Counted from the first letter of the stretch, positions 33,675-43,149 are shown. The stretch: DNA of 64,000 nt from Acidimicrobiaceae bacterium (GCA_905182565.1 CAJJCB010000017.1:158103-222102); one strand, 5' to 3'. Translations and numbers: made by a program. Notes: generated by a model not told the origin, from the letters alone.

Positions 33675-34580
33675 TTAATTATTACAGGCTAATTTTACAA
33701 CATTCGGAACCAGCTCAAACTTCGTCATAATAGTTTCGAGTCTTTCGCCGTCACCTTGTACTTCTTGCAAGACTTCTGCTCTACGGATTTCAAGTTCCAA
33801 CGATGTTGCAAGCATTGTAGTCACGGCTGGATGATCGACGTGAGCACCGGAGAAAACTTTAGGGAGTAGTCTCAAAAATGTGCGTCGGTTGGTTTTTCCA
33901 ATAATCACTAATGAGAATTCGTCGCTGAAAGGGTCTGCGTCGGGCGCAATTTTCATGCCGCCACCGAAAGTCGATGTGTTTGCCACAGCGATCATAAGCA
34001 CCTCTGCTTTATGTCGCTTCCCATCAATTATGTAATCGGCATTCCAAGCCCCAAGCTTTACGCTTTCTTGAATTGATGCCAAAGTGTACTTGCTAGAGCC
34101 TTTGGGACGAATCATCTTTGATGCTCTGTTGTTTACTGCGACCGAAAACCCTGCTGTTGCAACCGTTGCAATCCACACTGAATTACCGACCGCGTCGCTA
34201 GCTTTAAGACCACTCATGGACCGCACGTCACCAAAAGCTACCTTTGTAGCAACACCAGGGTCAGCCGGAATTCCGAGTGCTCTGGCGAAGTCATTACCGG
34301 TTCCTGTAGGCACGACACCTAATACTGCTTGTTGTTGTGCACACGCGTTGAAGCCGAGATGCACCATCCCATCGCCGCCTACAACCACGACTCGATCGGT
34401 TTCTCTTGCCAAGCGTCTCGTTTCGAGTAGAGCCTCTTTTTTGGAATCCGGGATACATACGACAGTGCTATAACCGATCGATGAGGCATACTCATTAATC
34501 GCAACACCCACTGCCTCGGCCTGGCCTTTACCCGAAACCGGATTCACGATAATTGCTGCTGTTGGCTTTCGTATTTCCAT
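33675..34580 (-). CDS. Diacylglycerol kinase-family lipid kinase
   Basis: A 301-residue ATP-dependent lipid kinase of the DAGK catalytic family (YegS/DgkB/BmrU type). Seen: AIIVNPVSGKGQAE at residues 8-21, the nucleotide-binding VVVVGGDGMVHLGFNAC, GVVPTGTGNDFARALGIP, and the C-terminal domain with FGGGMKIAPDADPFSDEFSLVII. The lipid substrate is unknown. The ATG at 34580 opens straight into the first strand, and it is divergent from the CoA-transferase gene at 34671. Confidence 0.9.
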   Translation of the reverse strand: MEIRKPTAAIIVNPVSGKGQAEAVGVAINEYASSIGYSTVVCIPDSKKEALLETRRLARETDRVVVVGGDGMVHLGFNACAQQQAVLGVVPTGTGNDFARALGIPADPGVATKVAFGDVRSMSGLKASDAVGNSVWIATVATAGFSVAVNNRASKMIRPKGSSKYTLASIQESVKLGAWNADYIIDGKRHKAEVLMIAVANTSTFGGGMKIAPDADPFSDEFSLVIIGKTNRRTFLRLLPKVFSGAHVDHPAVTTMLATSLELEIRRAEVLQEVQGDGERLETIMTKFELVPNVVKLACNN

Positions 34581-34670
34581 TGATGCCTTAATAAATGTTT
34601 AATCGTTGAGTACAGTATCGGAATATATATTTGTGATGTTTCGTCAATTCAAAGTGATTAGGAGTGTTTA

Positions 34671-35861
34671 ATGTCTGGTGCGCTTGATGGTATACGTGTC
34701 CTTGACCTTTCGACCTTGGTACAAGGACCTCAGGCTGCGGCGATGTTACATGGCCTTGGGGCAGAAGTTTTAAAAATTGAGTTACCGGAAGTCGGCGACA
34801 TGGGTAGACACGTGGGCGTTATCGATGAACTTGGGGTTTCCGTATTCTTTGTGGCCTGCAACCGAGGGAAACGGTCGGTCGCCTTAGATTTGCGGACAGA
34901 CGGAGGTAAGGAAGCATTTCTGAAACTAGTTGAAACTTCGGACGTTGTGGTTTCCAATTTTCAACCTGGAACTCTCGAAGGTTGGGGCTTGGGTTACGAT
35001 GACCTATCGAAAGTGAATCCACGAATAATTTGGGCTGCTGGTAGTTTTCTGGGCCCAACTGGGCCAGATGCCTTACGCGAGGGTGCTGATATTGCTGGCG
35101 AAGCTTACGGCGGAGTTATCTCGGGCATCGGAAATGATGGAGAACCAGTTAATACGGTTGCGTCCTTGCTAGCGGATCACTGTGGCTCACAAAATTTACA
35201 AACTGGGATTCTCGCCGCACTGTTCGCTCGAGAGCGAACTGGCAGAGGTCAACGAGTCGATGTAAGCCTTTTGGGTGGACAAATTTGGATGCAAGCACCC
35301 GAATACACGCACTACTTCCTGACAGGCGAGCTGGCCGGACGGTCTAATGGTGGACACCCGTTGGTACACGCGTTGTATGGGGTGTGGCCTACTAGCGACG
35401 GGGCAATTGCTATTGCGGGCTGCCCTGAACACCTCTGGGAAGGCATGTGCAAAGCTATTGAACGTCCCGACTGGGTTAACCATCCTACGTATGCGACTTA
35501 TTGGGTGACAAAAGAAATCTCTGCGCTAATGCGCGCTGATTTTATTGAAATTTTTGCCCAACGGACTACAGATGAGTGGTCAAAACGATTAGGAAACGAA
35601 GGTCAGCGGTTTGCTCCGGTGCGGTCACATGATCAGGTGACCGCAGATCCGCAGTCTTACGCAAATGGGTATATAGCCGAAATAGATCACCCTGATTGGG
35701 GTAATGTGAACGTTGTGGGCTGTCCTATACAGTTGTCCGATACGCCAACTCGTTACGGAACCGAGGTTCCAGAGCTCGGTCAAGATACAGAAATCGTGCT
35801 TGTCGAAGCAGGTTTCGGCTGGGAAGAGCTCGAGGGCTTGCGTGAGCGCGGAGCTTGGTAA
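34671..35861 (+). CDS. Family III CoA-transferase (CaiB/BaiF type)
   Basis: A 396-residue CoA-transferase that moves CoA between acyl-CoA and a carboxylic acid. Seen: LDGIRVLDLSTLVQGPQAAAMLHGLGAEVLKIE at the N terminus, NRGKRSVALDLRTDGGKEAFLKLVETSDVVVSNFQPGTLEGWGLGYDDL, the REGADIAGEAYGG region where the catalytic Asp lies in this family, and GRGQRVDVSLLGGQIW. AGGAGT at good spacing precedes the ATG. The acid substrate is unknown. It is divergent from the lipid kinase and convergent with an MFS gene. Confidence 0.9.
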   Translation: MSGALDGIRVLDLSTLVQGPQAAAMLHGLGAEVLKIELPEVGDMGRHVGVIDELGVSVFFVACNRGKRSVALDLRTDGGKEAFLKLVETSDVVVSNFQPGTLEGWGLGYDDLSKVNPRIIWAAGSFLGPTGPDALREGADIAGEAYGGVISGIGNDGEPVNTVASLLADHCGSQNLQTGILAALFARERTGRGQRVDVSLLGGQIWMQAPEYTHYFLTGELAGRSNGGHPLVHALYGVWPTSDGAIAIAGCPEHLWEGMCKAIERPDWVNHPTYATYWVTKEISALMRADFIEIFAQRTTDEWSKRLGNEGQRFAPVRSHDQVTADPQSYANGYIAEIDHPDWGNVNVVGCPIQLSDTPTRYGTEVPELGQDTEIVLVEAGFGWEELEGLRERGAW

Positions 35862-35999
35862 ACAGGTCTACATCTGAAGTCTGTTTCTGATTGGCCGCTG
35901 CATAGCTCTTAATTAAAGACGCTCGGCTGCCTCCTATTGCTCTGGGCAAGTTAGTAAATTAGCGCCCTTTTGTCCTAGACGATTACTATTTCAGACCTG

Positions 36000-37235
36000 T
36001 CAGCTAGGAGCCACATCAGTGGTTTCTCCACTATCCCCAACTTTCTGAAACGGTGATTCGTCTATGTATAGATGAATTAATGCCGCGCCAAACCCTAGGG
36101 CCGAGGAGACCCACCAAAATAGTTGATACGAGCCGACAGCATCTCTCACAAGTCCGGCGCCATATGTCCCAATGAATGCACCTATTTGATGAGACAAAAA
36201 CACAAAGCCAAAAAGCGTTCCTGCATTTGTTGGGCCAAACTGTTTAAGAACTATCGCCGACGTTAAGGGAACCGTAGACAACCAAACGATCCCTATTACT
36301 GCGGCCGAAGCCAGTGCGAGAACTGGGCTCATAGGCAAAATGGCTATAAGTCCAAATACTATGCCTCGAACAAGGTACAAAGTACTTAGGAGTCTTGTGT
36401 TCCCGTAAGTGCCGCTGAGCGCTCCAATAGCAATAGTACCTCCTATGTTAAAAAGCCCGATTGTTGCTAAGGCAAGCGCCGCAATCTGCGTAGTTTGGCC
36501 AACGTCTTCTAGATATTTTGGTAAATGAACTCCAATAAACGTCACGTGAAAACCGCACACGAAGAATCCGGCAAGCAGCAACAGGTAACTCTTGTGGCCG
36601 AAGGCATTTTTTAAAACAATTGTTAAGGGCTCATTACCATCATTGCCGATTGCCGATTGTGAGCTTCGCAATGGCCTGGCAGCAAAACCTGCAACGCACA
36701 CAAGGACGATCCCGGTAATGAGGCTCTGCCTCCATCCAAAGCTATCGATTAATACCTGGCTCAGAGGGACCATCACAAATTGCCCAAGAGATCCACAGGC
36801 CGTAACGGTTGCCATTGCAAGGGCACGCTTGTTGTCCGAGACACTGCGTCCGATAGCCGCAAGTATGACGCTAAAACTCAAACCTGCCAGCCCTAGTCCC
36901 ATTAGAAGCCCTAAACCAAGATTTAAAGCAGTGACTGATTCCGCCTCCTTAGCTACTAGCAACCCGAAGGCATACAAAATGGCACCTGCGACCAGGACCC
37001 TCGCAGTTCCGAAACGGTCCGCTAGTCCGCCAGCGATTGGCTGACCGAAGCCCCACACAATATTTTGAATAGCTATCGCAAGTCCAAAAGACCCTGAGCC
37101 GACTCCGAGATCACTTGTTATCGGATCAAGATAAATTCCCATGGTGGCACGAACGCCCAATGAGATCCCGGTGACGATGCAACCAGCTACAAGCACCACT
37201 GAGACAACGCCCACATTATTACTATTTTTCGACAC
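36000..37235 (-). CDS. Major facilitator superfamily transporter
   Basis: A 411-residue inner-membrane permease with about 12 hydrophobic segments. Seen: a first helix VVSVVLVAGCIVTGISLG, GQPIAGGLADRFGTARVLVAG (the MFS loop 2-3 motif), and matching helices in the second half around LYLVRGIVFGLIAILP and GTLFGFVFLSHQIGAFIGTYGAG. The layout resembles monocarboxylate/OFA-type permeases; the substrate is unknown. It lies 80 bases downstream of the FAH-family gene on the same strand, so transport of a related acid is possible. Confidence 0.88.
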   Translation of the reverse strand: MSKNSNNVGVVSVVLVAGCIVTGISLGVRATMGIYLDPITSDLGVGSGSFGLAIAIQNIVWGFGQPIAGGLADRFGTARVLVAGAILYAFGLLVAKEAESVTALNLGLGLLMGLGLAGLSFSVILAAIGRSVSDNKRALAMATVTACGSLGQFVMVPLSQVLIDSFGWRQSLITGIVLVCVAGFAARPLRSSQSAIGNDGNEPLTIVLKNAFGHKSYLLLLAGFFVCGFHVTFIGVHLPKYLEDVGQTTQIAALALATIGLFNIGGTIAIGALSGTYGNTRLLSTLYLVRGIVFGLIAILPMSPVLALASAAVIGIVWLSTVPLTSAIVLKQFGPTNAGTLFGFVFLSHQIGAFIGTYGAGLVRDAVGSYQLFWWVSSALGFGAALIHLYIDESPFQKVGDSGETTDVAPS

Positions 37236-37315
37236 GGCTAACCAACCACTTCTTTGAACTCAATAGTCCAGTACCTAAGCTTTGGAAATTACCGTAAAAC
37301 ACGAACCCAAAGGTC

Positions 37316-38152
37316 CTAAATACAATTATTTCTCATCAAGCCAATGCCCTCAATTTCGGTCACTACTTCATCGCCTGGTTTCAGAAAGCGGCCATTAGCT
37401 GCACCGACGCCTGCAGGCGTGCCAGTAAATATTATGTCGCCGGCCTCAAGCGTCAAAACGTTTGAGAGGTAGCTGATTAAATACGAGACGTCAAACACCA
37501 TGTTGCTTGTTCGGTCAGCTTGTCTCACCTCACCGTTTACTGAACACGTAATCTTTAGGTCATCGGGATTAGCTACGACGTCGGTAGATACCAACAGGGG
37601 TCCCGTCGGACCATAGGTGTCACGTGATTTACCAAGGCCAAAATGTGGTGGTTTCGCAGCCATTTGTAGCCCACGATCTGAAATATCTTGACCACACATA
37701 ATTCCGGCTACATGTTCCCATGCTCGATTCGGCTTGATATCTCTCGTGGTCGAACCGATCACTACCACTAACTCGGCTTCGTAGTCAGCGCTAGTAGTTC
37801 GAAGATCGATTGCATTAAATGGTCCGTTAATGCATGACGGATATTTTGAGAACACGACTGGAACCGGCGGTAGTTCCATGGATGACTCGGCCGCATGATC
37901 TCGATAATTGAGGCCCACTCCGAATGAGTTTCTGGGACGCGGAACAGGCGCCCCTAGCTCGGCTTCTGCTAGTTTCGCGTCAGCTGATTCGGCTATGAGG
38001 CTTTCAGAGATAGAGTGCAGGTCTTTATGTCGCGCAATAGCATCCATTACATTGCTGGTAAAGCTGCCATTTGAGGCTTTCTCTAGGTCAAAGACTAAAC
38101 CCTCAACAACCAAGCTCGCCCGATTCTTTACATTTGCCAACTTAAAGGTCAC
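37316..38152 (-). CDS. Fumarylacetoacetate hydrolase-family protein
   Basis: A 278-residue FAH-superfamily enzyme, a Mg-dependent hydrolase, hydratase or decarboxylase of 2-oxo acids or acylpyruvates. Seen: GVGLNYRDHAAESSMELP, the metal-site glutamates in SADYEAELVVVIG, GIMCGQDISDRGLQ, GKSRDTYGPTGPLLVS and DIIFTGTPAGVGAA. The N-terminal about 75 residues are the usual variable domain. The substrate cannot be assigned. The gene is divergent from the Cys-rich protein (64-base gap) and upstream of the MFS gene. Confidence 0.9.
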   Translation of the reverse strand: MTFKLANVKNRASLVVEGLVFDLEKASNGSFTSNVMDAIARHKDLHSISESLIAESADAKLAEAELGAPVPRPRNSFGVGLNYRDHAAESSMELPPVPVVFSKYPSCINGPFNAIDLRTTSADYEAELVVVIGSTTRDIKPNRAWEHVAGIMCGQDISDRGLQMAAKPPHFGLGKSRDTYGPTGPLLVSTDVVANPDDLKITCSVNGEVRQADRTSNMVFDVSYLISYLSNVLTLEAGDIIFTGTPAGVGAANGRFLKPGDEVVTEIEGIGLMRNNCI

Positions 38153-38216
38153 GCTAGTCCCCTACATACGGTTTAAAAACAAACTAAGACTATCGGTTCT
38201 TATGCACGGAGGACGA

Positions 38217-38879
38217 ATGAAAGATCTCAAAACCATCAGTTTGACCGTCGATGAAGAAGTATGGATGATAGATGTCGAGTTTTTACAGTCGTCTTGGAAA
38301 TGTATCTGGGGCAACGGCTGTAAAGGTATTAACCAAGAACCTGATCCGGAAGCGGGGCTCGGGTGTTGTTCCGTAGGAGCACAAATGCTTGATGTAGAGG
38401 AAGCTATGTTAATAACGGCTATCGGAAGATCCCTCCCAAGTGAGTACTTCCAAAACCACCTTGCTGCTAAAGATGGAGTTTTAAATTCCAAAAATACGGC
38501 TACTCGCTTGGAGCGAAATGCCTGCATATTTTTAAATCATCCGGATTTTGTTGGCGGAGCCGGTTGTGCGTTGCATCTGGCAGCCATTTCTGAAGGCGAA
38601 AGACCAATGGACTACAAGCCCTCGGTGTGCTGGCAGCTGCCACTTAAAGTCGATCGTTCAGACGTGCAACCAATTTTACGCCCTTGGAGTAGGTCCGACT
38701 GGGGTGATGGTGGCGATTCGATTGGCTGGTGTTGCAGTGAAAAAGCTGAAGCTCCAGAATCGTTTACAGGTGAGCAGCCTGTGTTCATTTCTCTCGCTGC
38801 GGAACTCACAGCGCTCGTAGGTGAAAGTGCTTATGCAGAATTAGCTCAACAACTTACGAAACTAGAGACGAATCTATAA
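38217..38879 (+). CDS. Cysteine-rich conserved protein, probable metal binder
   Basis: A 220-residue protein. Seen: SWKCIWGNGCKGINQEPDPEAGLGCCSVGAQM near residues 24-55, then RNACIFLNHPDFVGGAGCALHLAAISEGERPMDYKPSVCWQLPL, and a WCC near residue 180. The grouped cysteines (CKG, GCCS, C.FLN, GCALH) look like a zinc or Fe-S site, similar to uncharacterised actinobacterial proteins related to DUF3109/YkgJ-type Cys clusters; this is a resemblance only. GGAGG 4 bases before ATG 38217 fixes the start. Its 3' end overlaps the convergent dihydroorotase gene by 26 bases. Confidence 0.75.
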   Translation: MKDLKTISLTVDEEVWMIDVEFLQSSWKCIWGNGCKGINQEPDPEAGLGCCSVGAQMLDVEEAMLITAIGRSLPSEYFQNHLAAKDGVLNSKNTATRLERNACIFLNHPDFVGGAGCALHLAAISEGERPMDYKPSVCWQLPLKVDRSDVQPILRPWSRSDWGDGGDSIGWCCSEKAEAPESFTGEQPVFISLAAELTALVGESAYAELAQQLTKLETNL

Positions 38880-40152
38880 CGACGGGCCTTCCGGCAAGGA
38901 CAGTGTGCCGAATTCTACCGGCAAAGGATCTACCTTCCCATGGTGTGTTTATGCTTTTGCTGACTAAGTCCGCTCCTCTAACAGTCCAGCTTTGTGTTGG
39001 GTCAAACACAGCTAGATTGGCTATTGACCCTACTTTGACCTGATTGCCGTGATCTTTGATTCCCGCTATCTTGGCCGGGTTAGATGAAAGTCTCTTAACA
39101 AAATCGGTTGGCGACATCAAGCCGGTCTCAACAAACTCAGACCAAATAACCGAAGCCATAGTTTCAACGCCCAACATTCCGGGTGCCGCAGTAACCAATG
39201 ACGTCCCTTTCAGTTCTGGATGATGTGGAGCGTGATCTGTAGCGACAGCATCAACGTCACCACAGATCAAACCAGCTCTTAGAGCTTCAACATCCTCCAG
39301 TAAACGCAACGGAGGATTCATCTTGCCCGAAGTCCCAAGTCGCTCAACATCATCTTCAGTCAAAACTAAATGCTGTGGCGTTACCTCGGCGGTGACTCGA
39401 AGTCCTTCCAATTTTGCAGCAATAACATGTTCTAGGGCCATCAGCGTAGACATATGCAAGACGTGGTATCGCCCATTCGTCTCACGCGCTAGATCGATAT
39501 CGCGTTTAACTATTAGCGCTTCAGCTTCTCTAGGCCGACCCTTCAGACCTAACCGGCGCGAAACAACGCCTTCGTTAATAAGACCACCTTCGACCATCTG
39601 CGATTCTTCGGCGTGTTGACTAAGCACTGCATCAGGCAAATCACGAATGTCGAGGAACGCCTGACGCATTAGGGCCTCGCTATCTACTACCCAACCGTCA
39701 TCTGTGAAGACGCGTACACCCACCCCATAAAGTTCCTTGAAGTTTACCAGCCTCTCCCCTTCACGATTAACGGTGATTGCAGCCGAACTATGAACGTCAC
39801 AAGGAGCGCCCAGCGATAACGCCCTTACGTCTTCGACTATCGCAACATTATCAATTGTCGGCACCGTATTAGGCATCATGACACAGGCTGTCACGCCTCC
39901 AAGTGCCGCTCCTTGTGCACCGCTTTGTATATCTTCACTTTCTTCTCCTCCCGGAGTCCGAAAGTGCACTTGAATATCCACTAGACCCGGCATCACATAT
40001 GCACCATCAGCATCGATTACCTCGCCCTGCAGAGCTAATTCTCCGGGTTGAGCTAGCTCAACAATTCGACCATCGGCAATACCAATGTCGAGGTGCTTAT
40101 CTGTGGTGCCGTCAACAAGCCGACCACCAGTAATAACTAAATTAGTATTCAT
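38854..40152 (-). CDS. pyrC: Dihydroorotase-family cyclic amidohydrolase
   Basis: A 432-residue amidohydrolase-fold enzyme that closes carbamoyl-aspartate to dihydroorotate in pyrimidine synthesis, or acts on a related cyclic amide. Seen: PGLVDIQVHFRTPGGEES (metal motif, with Gln in place of the first His), GGVTACVMMPNTVP, VFTDDGWVVDS, SQHAEES, YHVLHMSTLMALE, AEVTPQHLVL and VATDHAPHHPELKG. The QVHFR variant occurs in a known subset of dihydroorotases. Allantoinase or hydantoinase activity is possible, and no other pyr genes are adjacent. It is divergent from the PhyH gene. Confidence 0.82.
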   Translation of the reverse strand: MNTNLVITGGRLVDGTTDKHLDIGIADGRIVELAQPGELALQGEVIDADGAYVMPGLVDIQVHFRTPGGEESEDIQSGAQGAALGGVTACVMMPNTVPTIDNVAIVEDVRALSLGAPCDVHSSAAITVNREGERLVNFKELYGVGVRVFTDDGWVVDSEALMRQAFLDIRDLPDAVLSQHAEESQMVEGGLINEGVVSRRLGLKGRPREAEALIVKRDIDLARETNGRYHVLHMSTLMALEHVIAAKLEGLRVTAEVTPQHLVLTEDDVERLGTSGKMNPPLRLLEDVEALRAGLICGDVDAVATDHAPHHPELKGTSLVTAAPGMLGVETMASVIWSEFVETGLMSPTDFVKRLSSNPAKIAGIKDHGNQVKVGSIANLAVFDPTQSWTVRGADLVSKSINTPWEGRSFAGRIRHTVLAGRPVVIDSSLVS

Positions 40153-40210
40153 GACCTCACCTTACGGGCACAGCCTGACACGAAAGCGAGCTAAGCGCTA
40201 ACCTTGCGAT

Positions 40211-41098
40211 ATGCAAACCGGTGACTCAACCAGAGTTTTAACAGATGCAGATAAATCTAAGTATGTTGAACTTGGGTACCTCTCTCTTGACTCTTTCTTA
40301 TCTGAAGAGTGGCTTCGTTTGCTGCAAGCTACCGCACAAGAATTCGTAGAGCTCAGTCGTACTGTCACAGGGTCCGGCAAACTTTTTGACGTAGAACCCA
40401 ACCACACAGCGGATGAACCACGAATCCGAAGGCTTAACAGCCCCGTTGACAATCACGCAGTCTTCGAGGAGTTTGCCTTGGCAGGCCCCGCAGCTCAACT
40501 CGCTATCGAATTATTAGGAAGTCCAGTTCGCTTTCACCATTCGAAACTCAACTTCAAATGGGCCGACGGAGGCGAAGAAGTAAAGTGGCATCAAGATATT
40601 CAATTCTGGCCACATACCGACTTCACGCCTTTAACTATAGGTATCTACTTGGATGATGTGAGCCAGGAAATGGGACCCATGGGAGTGCTCCCCGGAAGCC
40701 ATAACGGTCCCCTACATGATCTCTACGCAACGGACGGTAGTTGGGCTGGCGCGCTCAACGACCAAGTCGTGAAGACGCTGGACATGGATAAAGTCAAGTG
40801 GCTACAAGGTTCCGCCGGGTCAGCAACGATACACAATTGCTGTCTGATACACGGCTCGATGCCGAACACCGGCAATCGGACACGACCCTTGTTACTGCAA
40901 ACATATTCAGCAGAAGGCTCTTATCCGATTTCGGGGATAGGAGCAAATGGTGTTACCGGCGCCAAAAGTGGAACCATAATCGGTGGAAGCCCACGCCAGA
41001 CACTTGAAATCGGAGGACGAGCGATGCATGGAGCACCCGACTGGTCTCGCCAAGGCGCACCAACTATTTTCGGTTCACAGCAAAAGGAAACAAAATAA
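40211..41098 (+). CDS. Phytanoyl-CoA dioxygenase (PhyH) family protein
   Basis: A 295-residue Fe(II)/2-oxoglutarate-dependent dioxygenase. Seen: VKWHQDIQFWPH, where His and Asp of the HxD iron motif lie near residues 137-139, IGIYLDDVSQEMGPMGVLPGSHNG, the distal His in TIHNCCLIHGSMPN, and the 2OG-binding Arg in NRTRPLLLQTYSAE. Members hydroxylate acyl-CoAs, ectoine or other small molecules; the substrate is unknown here. It is followed 4 bases later by the phosphotransferase gene, so the two are probably co-expressed. Confidence 0.88.
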   Translation: MQTGDSTRVLTDADKSKYVELGYLSLDSFLSEEWLRLLQATAQEFVELSRTVTGSGKLFDVEPNHTADEPRIRRLNSPVDNHAVFEEFALAGPAAQLAIELLGSPVRFHHSKLNFKWADGGEEVKWHQDIQFWPHTDFTPLTIGIYLDDVSQEMGPMGVLPGSHNGPLHDLYATDGSWAGALNDQVVKTLDMDKVKWLQGSAGSATIHNCCLIHGSMPNTGNRTRPLLLQTYSAEGSYPISGIGANGVTGAKSGTIIGGSPRQTLEIGGRAMHGAPDWSRQGAPTIFGSQQKETK

Positions 41099-41102
41099 TC
41101 GC

Positions 41103-42530
41103 ATGAGCAACATAGAATTCTTCGAACCACTGCGATCGGTGCTTACGTCTAAAATACCGGATTGTAAAGATCTTCTTAATCTAGAGCGCCTATCTGGTGG
41201 CGCCAGCATGGAGACATACCGAATAACTATCGATTCTGACGTGGGTGAGCGATACCTCTGTCTGCGAAGAGGCTCTGGAGGTGTGAATAGAGAAACACCA
41301 TCTGCTGTAGGACTTGATACTGAGGCCGTTCTTATGAAGGTAGCTAGAGCTCAAGGCGTATCTGAGCCTGAGGTATTCTACGTCTTAACAGCAGATGACG
41401 GAATTGGTGTTGGATTCATCATGGAATGGCTCGAAGGCGAAACTCTTGGAGCGCGAATCGCAAGAGCTCCAGAGCTTGGCGCCATCAGAAATAATCTAGC
41501 ATTTCAGTGTGGACAAGAGCTCGCCAAAATACACGCTATAGACACCGAAGCCACCGGTCTGAACCTACTTCTCAAGACCCTTTCACCAGCTGAGTACGTC
41601 AATGAAACCTGGGATAGGTACCGAGCTTGGAACACCCCCCAACCAATGATTGACTACACCGCTCAATGGTTGTTAGCTAATGCACCCGCCGCCGACAGGT
41701 CATGTTTAGTTCATAATGATTTCCGTAACGGAAACATAATGGTTGACGAGACCACGGGGCTAACTGCTGTATTAGATTGGGAAACCGCTCACATAGGCGA
41801 TCCGATGCGAGACCTCGGTTGGATATGCACTAATTCATGGCGGTTTGGTAATCGACATTTACCAGTAGGTGGTTTTGGAGAGTATCAAGACCTATTCGAT
41901 GGCTATGAATCACAAAGCGGCTACAAAGTAGACCCTAATCACGTGAAATATTGGGAGGTCTTCGGCTCGTTTTGGTGGGCAGTCGGATGCCTAGGCATGG
42001 CTGACCACTACCGAACAGGCCCAGACGCTACAGTTGAAAGACCAGCGATTGCTCGTAGATCTTCTGAGTGTCAGATTGACTGCGTTAATTTGCTTTTGCC
42101 GGGGCCCATAGAAGAAATTGCTGCTGCAAACCAGCTAGATCAATATGACATGCCCACGATCGAAGAACTTCTCGAAAGCGTTAGAGATTTCTTACATGGA
42201 GACGTGATGAACGAAACAACTGGAAGGACTTCGTTCTTGGCAAGAGTAGCTGGAAATTCTTTGGAGATAGTTCTACGAGACCTTCAGCAAGGATCCGAAA
42301 TTCGACTTCATGAACGTGACTTGCTTTCAAATCTTCTTAGCGCTGCTGAAACTGATGAACTGGGTGATTTACGATGGCGGTTAGTGCGAAACCTGAGAAA
42401 GGCGAGCGTTGACTTAACTGATCCTGCATTGTGCCGATATCTGAGGCAAAGCGTTGTAAATCAGGTGTCTATTGATCAGCCGAAATATTCCGGCTACAAG
42501 TGGGCTATTGACTCCCGAGATCACAGTTAA
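41103..42530 (+). CDS. APH-family phosphotransferase fused to DUF6285
   Basis: A 475-residue protein. Residues 1-345 are an aminoglycoside phosphotransferase/choline-kinase-like domain: RLSGGASMETYRI, GVGFIMEWLEGETLG, CLVHNDFRNGNIMVDETTGLTAVLDWETAHIGDPMRDLGWI (catalytic HxDxxxxN and DxD-like sites). Residues 360-475 match the DUF6285 pattern (PTIEELLESVRDFL, LARVAGNSLEIVLRDL, LCRYLRQSVVNQVSI). In many actinobacteria these are two neighbouring genes beside acyl-CoA dehydrogenases; here they are one. ATG 41103 lies 4 bases after the PhyH stop. Acyl-CoA or small-alcohol substrates are plausible. Confidence 0.85.
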   Translation: MSNIEFFEPLRSVLTSKIPDCKDLLNLERLSGGASMETYRITIDSDVGERYLCLRRGSGGVNRETPSAVGLDTEAVLMKVARAQGVSEPEVFYVLTADDGIGVGFIMEWLEGETLGARIARAPELGAIRNNLAFQCGQELAKIHAIDTEATGLNLLLKTLSPAEYVNETWDRYRAWNTPQPMIDYTAQWLLANAPAADRSCLVHNDFRNGNIMVDETTGLTAVLDWETAHIGDPMRDLGWICTNSWRFGNRHLPVGGFGEYQDLFDGYESQSGYKVDPNHVKYWEVFGSFWWAVGCLGMADHYRTGPDATVERPAIARRSSECQIDCVNLLLPGPIEEIAAANQLDQYDMPTIEELLESVRDFLHGDVMNETTGRTSFLARVAGNSLEIVLRDLQQGSEIRLHERDLLSNLLSAAETDELGDLRWRLVRNLRKASVDLTDPALCRYLRQSVVNQVSIDQPKYSGYKWAIDSRDHS

Positions 42531-42559
42531 TGTGAATAGTTTTTGTGTAACATAACTTC

Positions 42560-43033
42560 ATGACTGCTCCAGACATGCGCCAAAGCCATTCAGTAAACAT
42601 CAAAGCAAACCCGGAAGTTGTTTATTCGCTTGTTAGCAATCTTTCGAGGATGGGCGAATGGAGCACTGAAAATATAGGGGGCGAGTGGATCGAAGGCGAT
42701 CCAGGAGCAGTTAACTCTAAGTTCTCGGGGAACAATAAGATGGGTGACTTTGAATGGACAGTTGATATTCGCGTCTCAAAGGCCGATGTCAATGAACACT
42801 TTGAATTTATCGTTGACCCAGATAATGAAGAAGGCCCCTTTGTAAGGTGGGGCTATAAAATAGTAGAACTCGAACAAGGCTCTTCAGAGTTGACTGAGAC
42901 TTGGGAAATTATCTTGTTACCTGTGAGTTTACGATCGCTAACCGATCGCCAGCTAGCTAATCGGAAAGCCGCAGTCGGTGAAGGCATGCGTGCGACCCTT
43001 CAGGGTATCAAAGCATCCGCTGAAGCTTCCTAG
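42560..43033 (+). CDS. SRPBCC (START-like) ligand-binding protein
   Basis: A 157-residue helix-grip protein of the polyketide cyclase/SRPBCC type. Seen: HSVNIKANPEVVYSLVSNLSRMGEWSTE at the N terminus, GDPGAVNSKFSGNNKMGDFEWTVDIRV, GPFVRWGYKIVELEQGSSELTETWEI, and a long C-terminal helix. Such proteins bind hydrophobic ligands; the ligand is unknown. It lies 29 bases after the APH-DUF6285 gene on the same strand. Confidence 0.82.
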   Translation: MTAPDMRQSHSVNIKANPEVVYSLVSNLSRMGEWSTENIGGEWIEGDPGAVNSKFSGNNKMGDFEWTVDIRVSKADVNEHFEFIVDPDNEEGPFVRWGYKIVELEQGSSELTETWEIILLPVSLRSLTDRQLANRKAAVGEGMRATLQGIKASAEAS

Positions 43034-43149
43034 TTGTATCCGCTTGGCGAAAATTAACTGTTAGTTCCGAGCGAAAATGCAAGCAGAATGATTGGATGTC
43101 GGTTACCGTCCTGACGTGCCCAGAAAATATTTGCAAATAACTGACAAGG

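Noticed and set aside
35862..36000. Inverted repeat ACAGGTCT / AGACCTGT at the two ends of a convergent gap
   Set aside because: Arms are only 8 bp and more than 120 bases apart; easily chance.
37908..38216. Longer start for the Cys-rich protein overlapping the FAH gene
   Set aside because: It would overlap the divergent gene by about 245 bases; ATG 38217 has GGAGG just upstream.
39900..40050. Missing metal-binding His (Gln in QVHFR) as a sign of an inactive dihydroorotase
   Set aside because: A subset of dihydroorotase-family enzymes has the QVHFR form, and the remaining metal and substrate motifs are intact.
40983..41102. Upstream start for the APH-DUF6285 gene
   Set aside because: It lies inside the PhyH coding sequence and is not family-like; ATG 41103 directly follows the PhyH stop.
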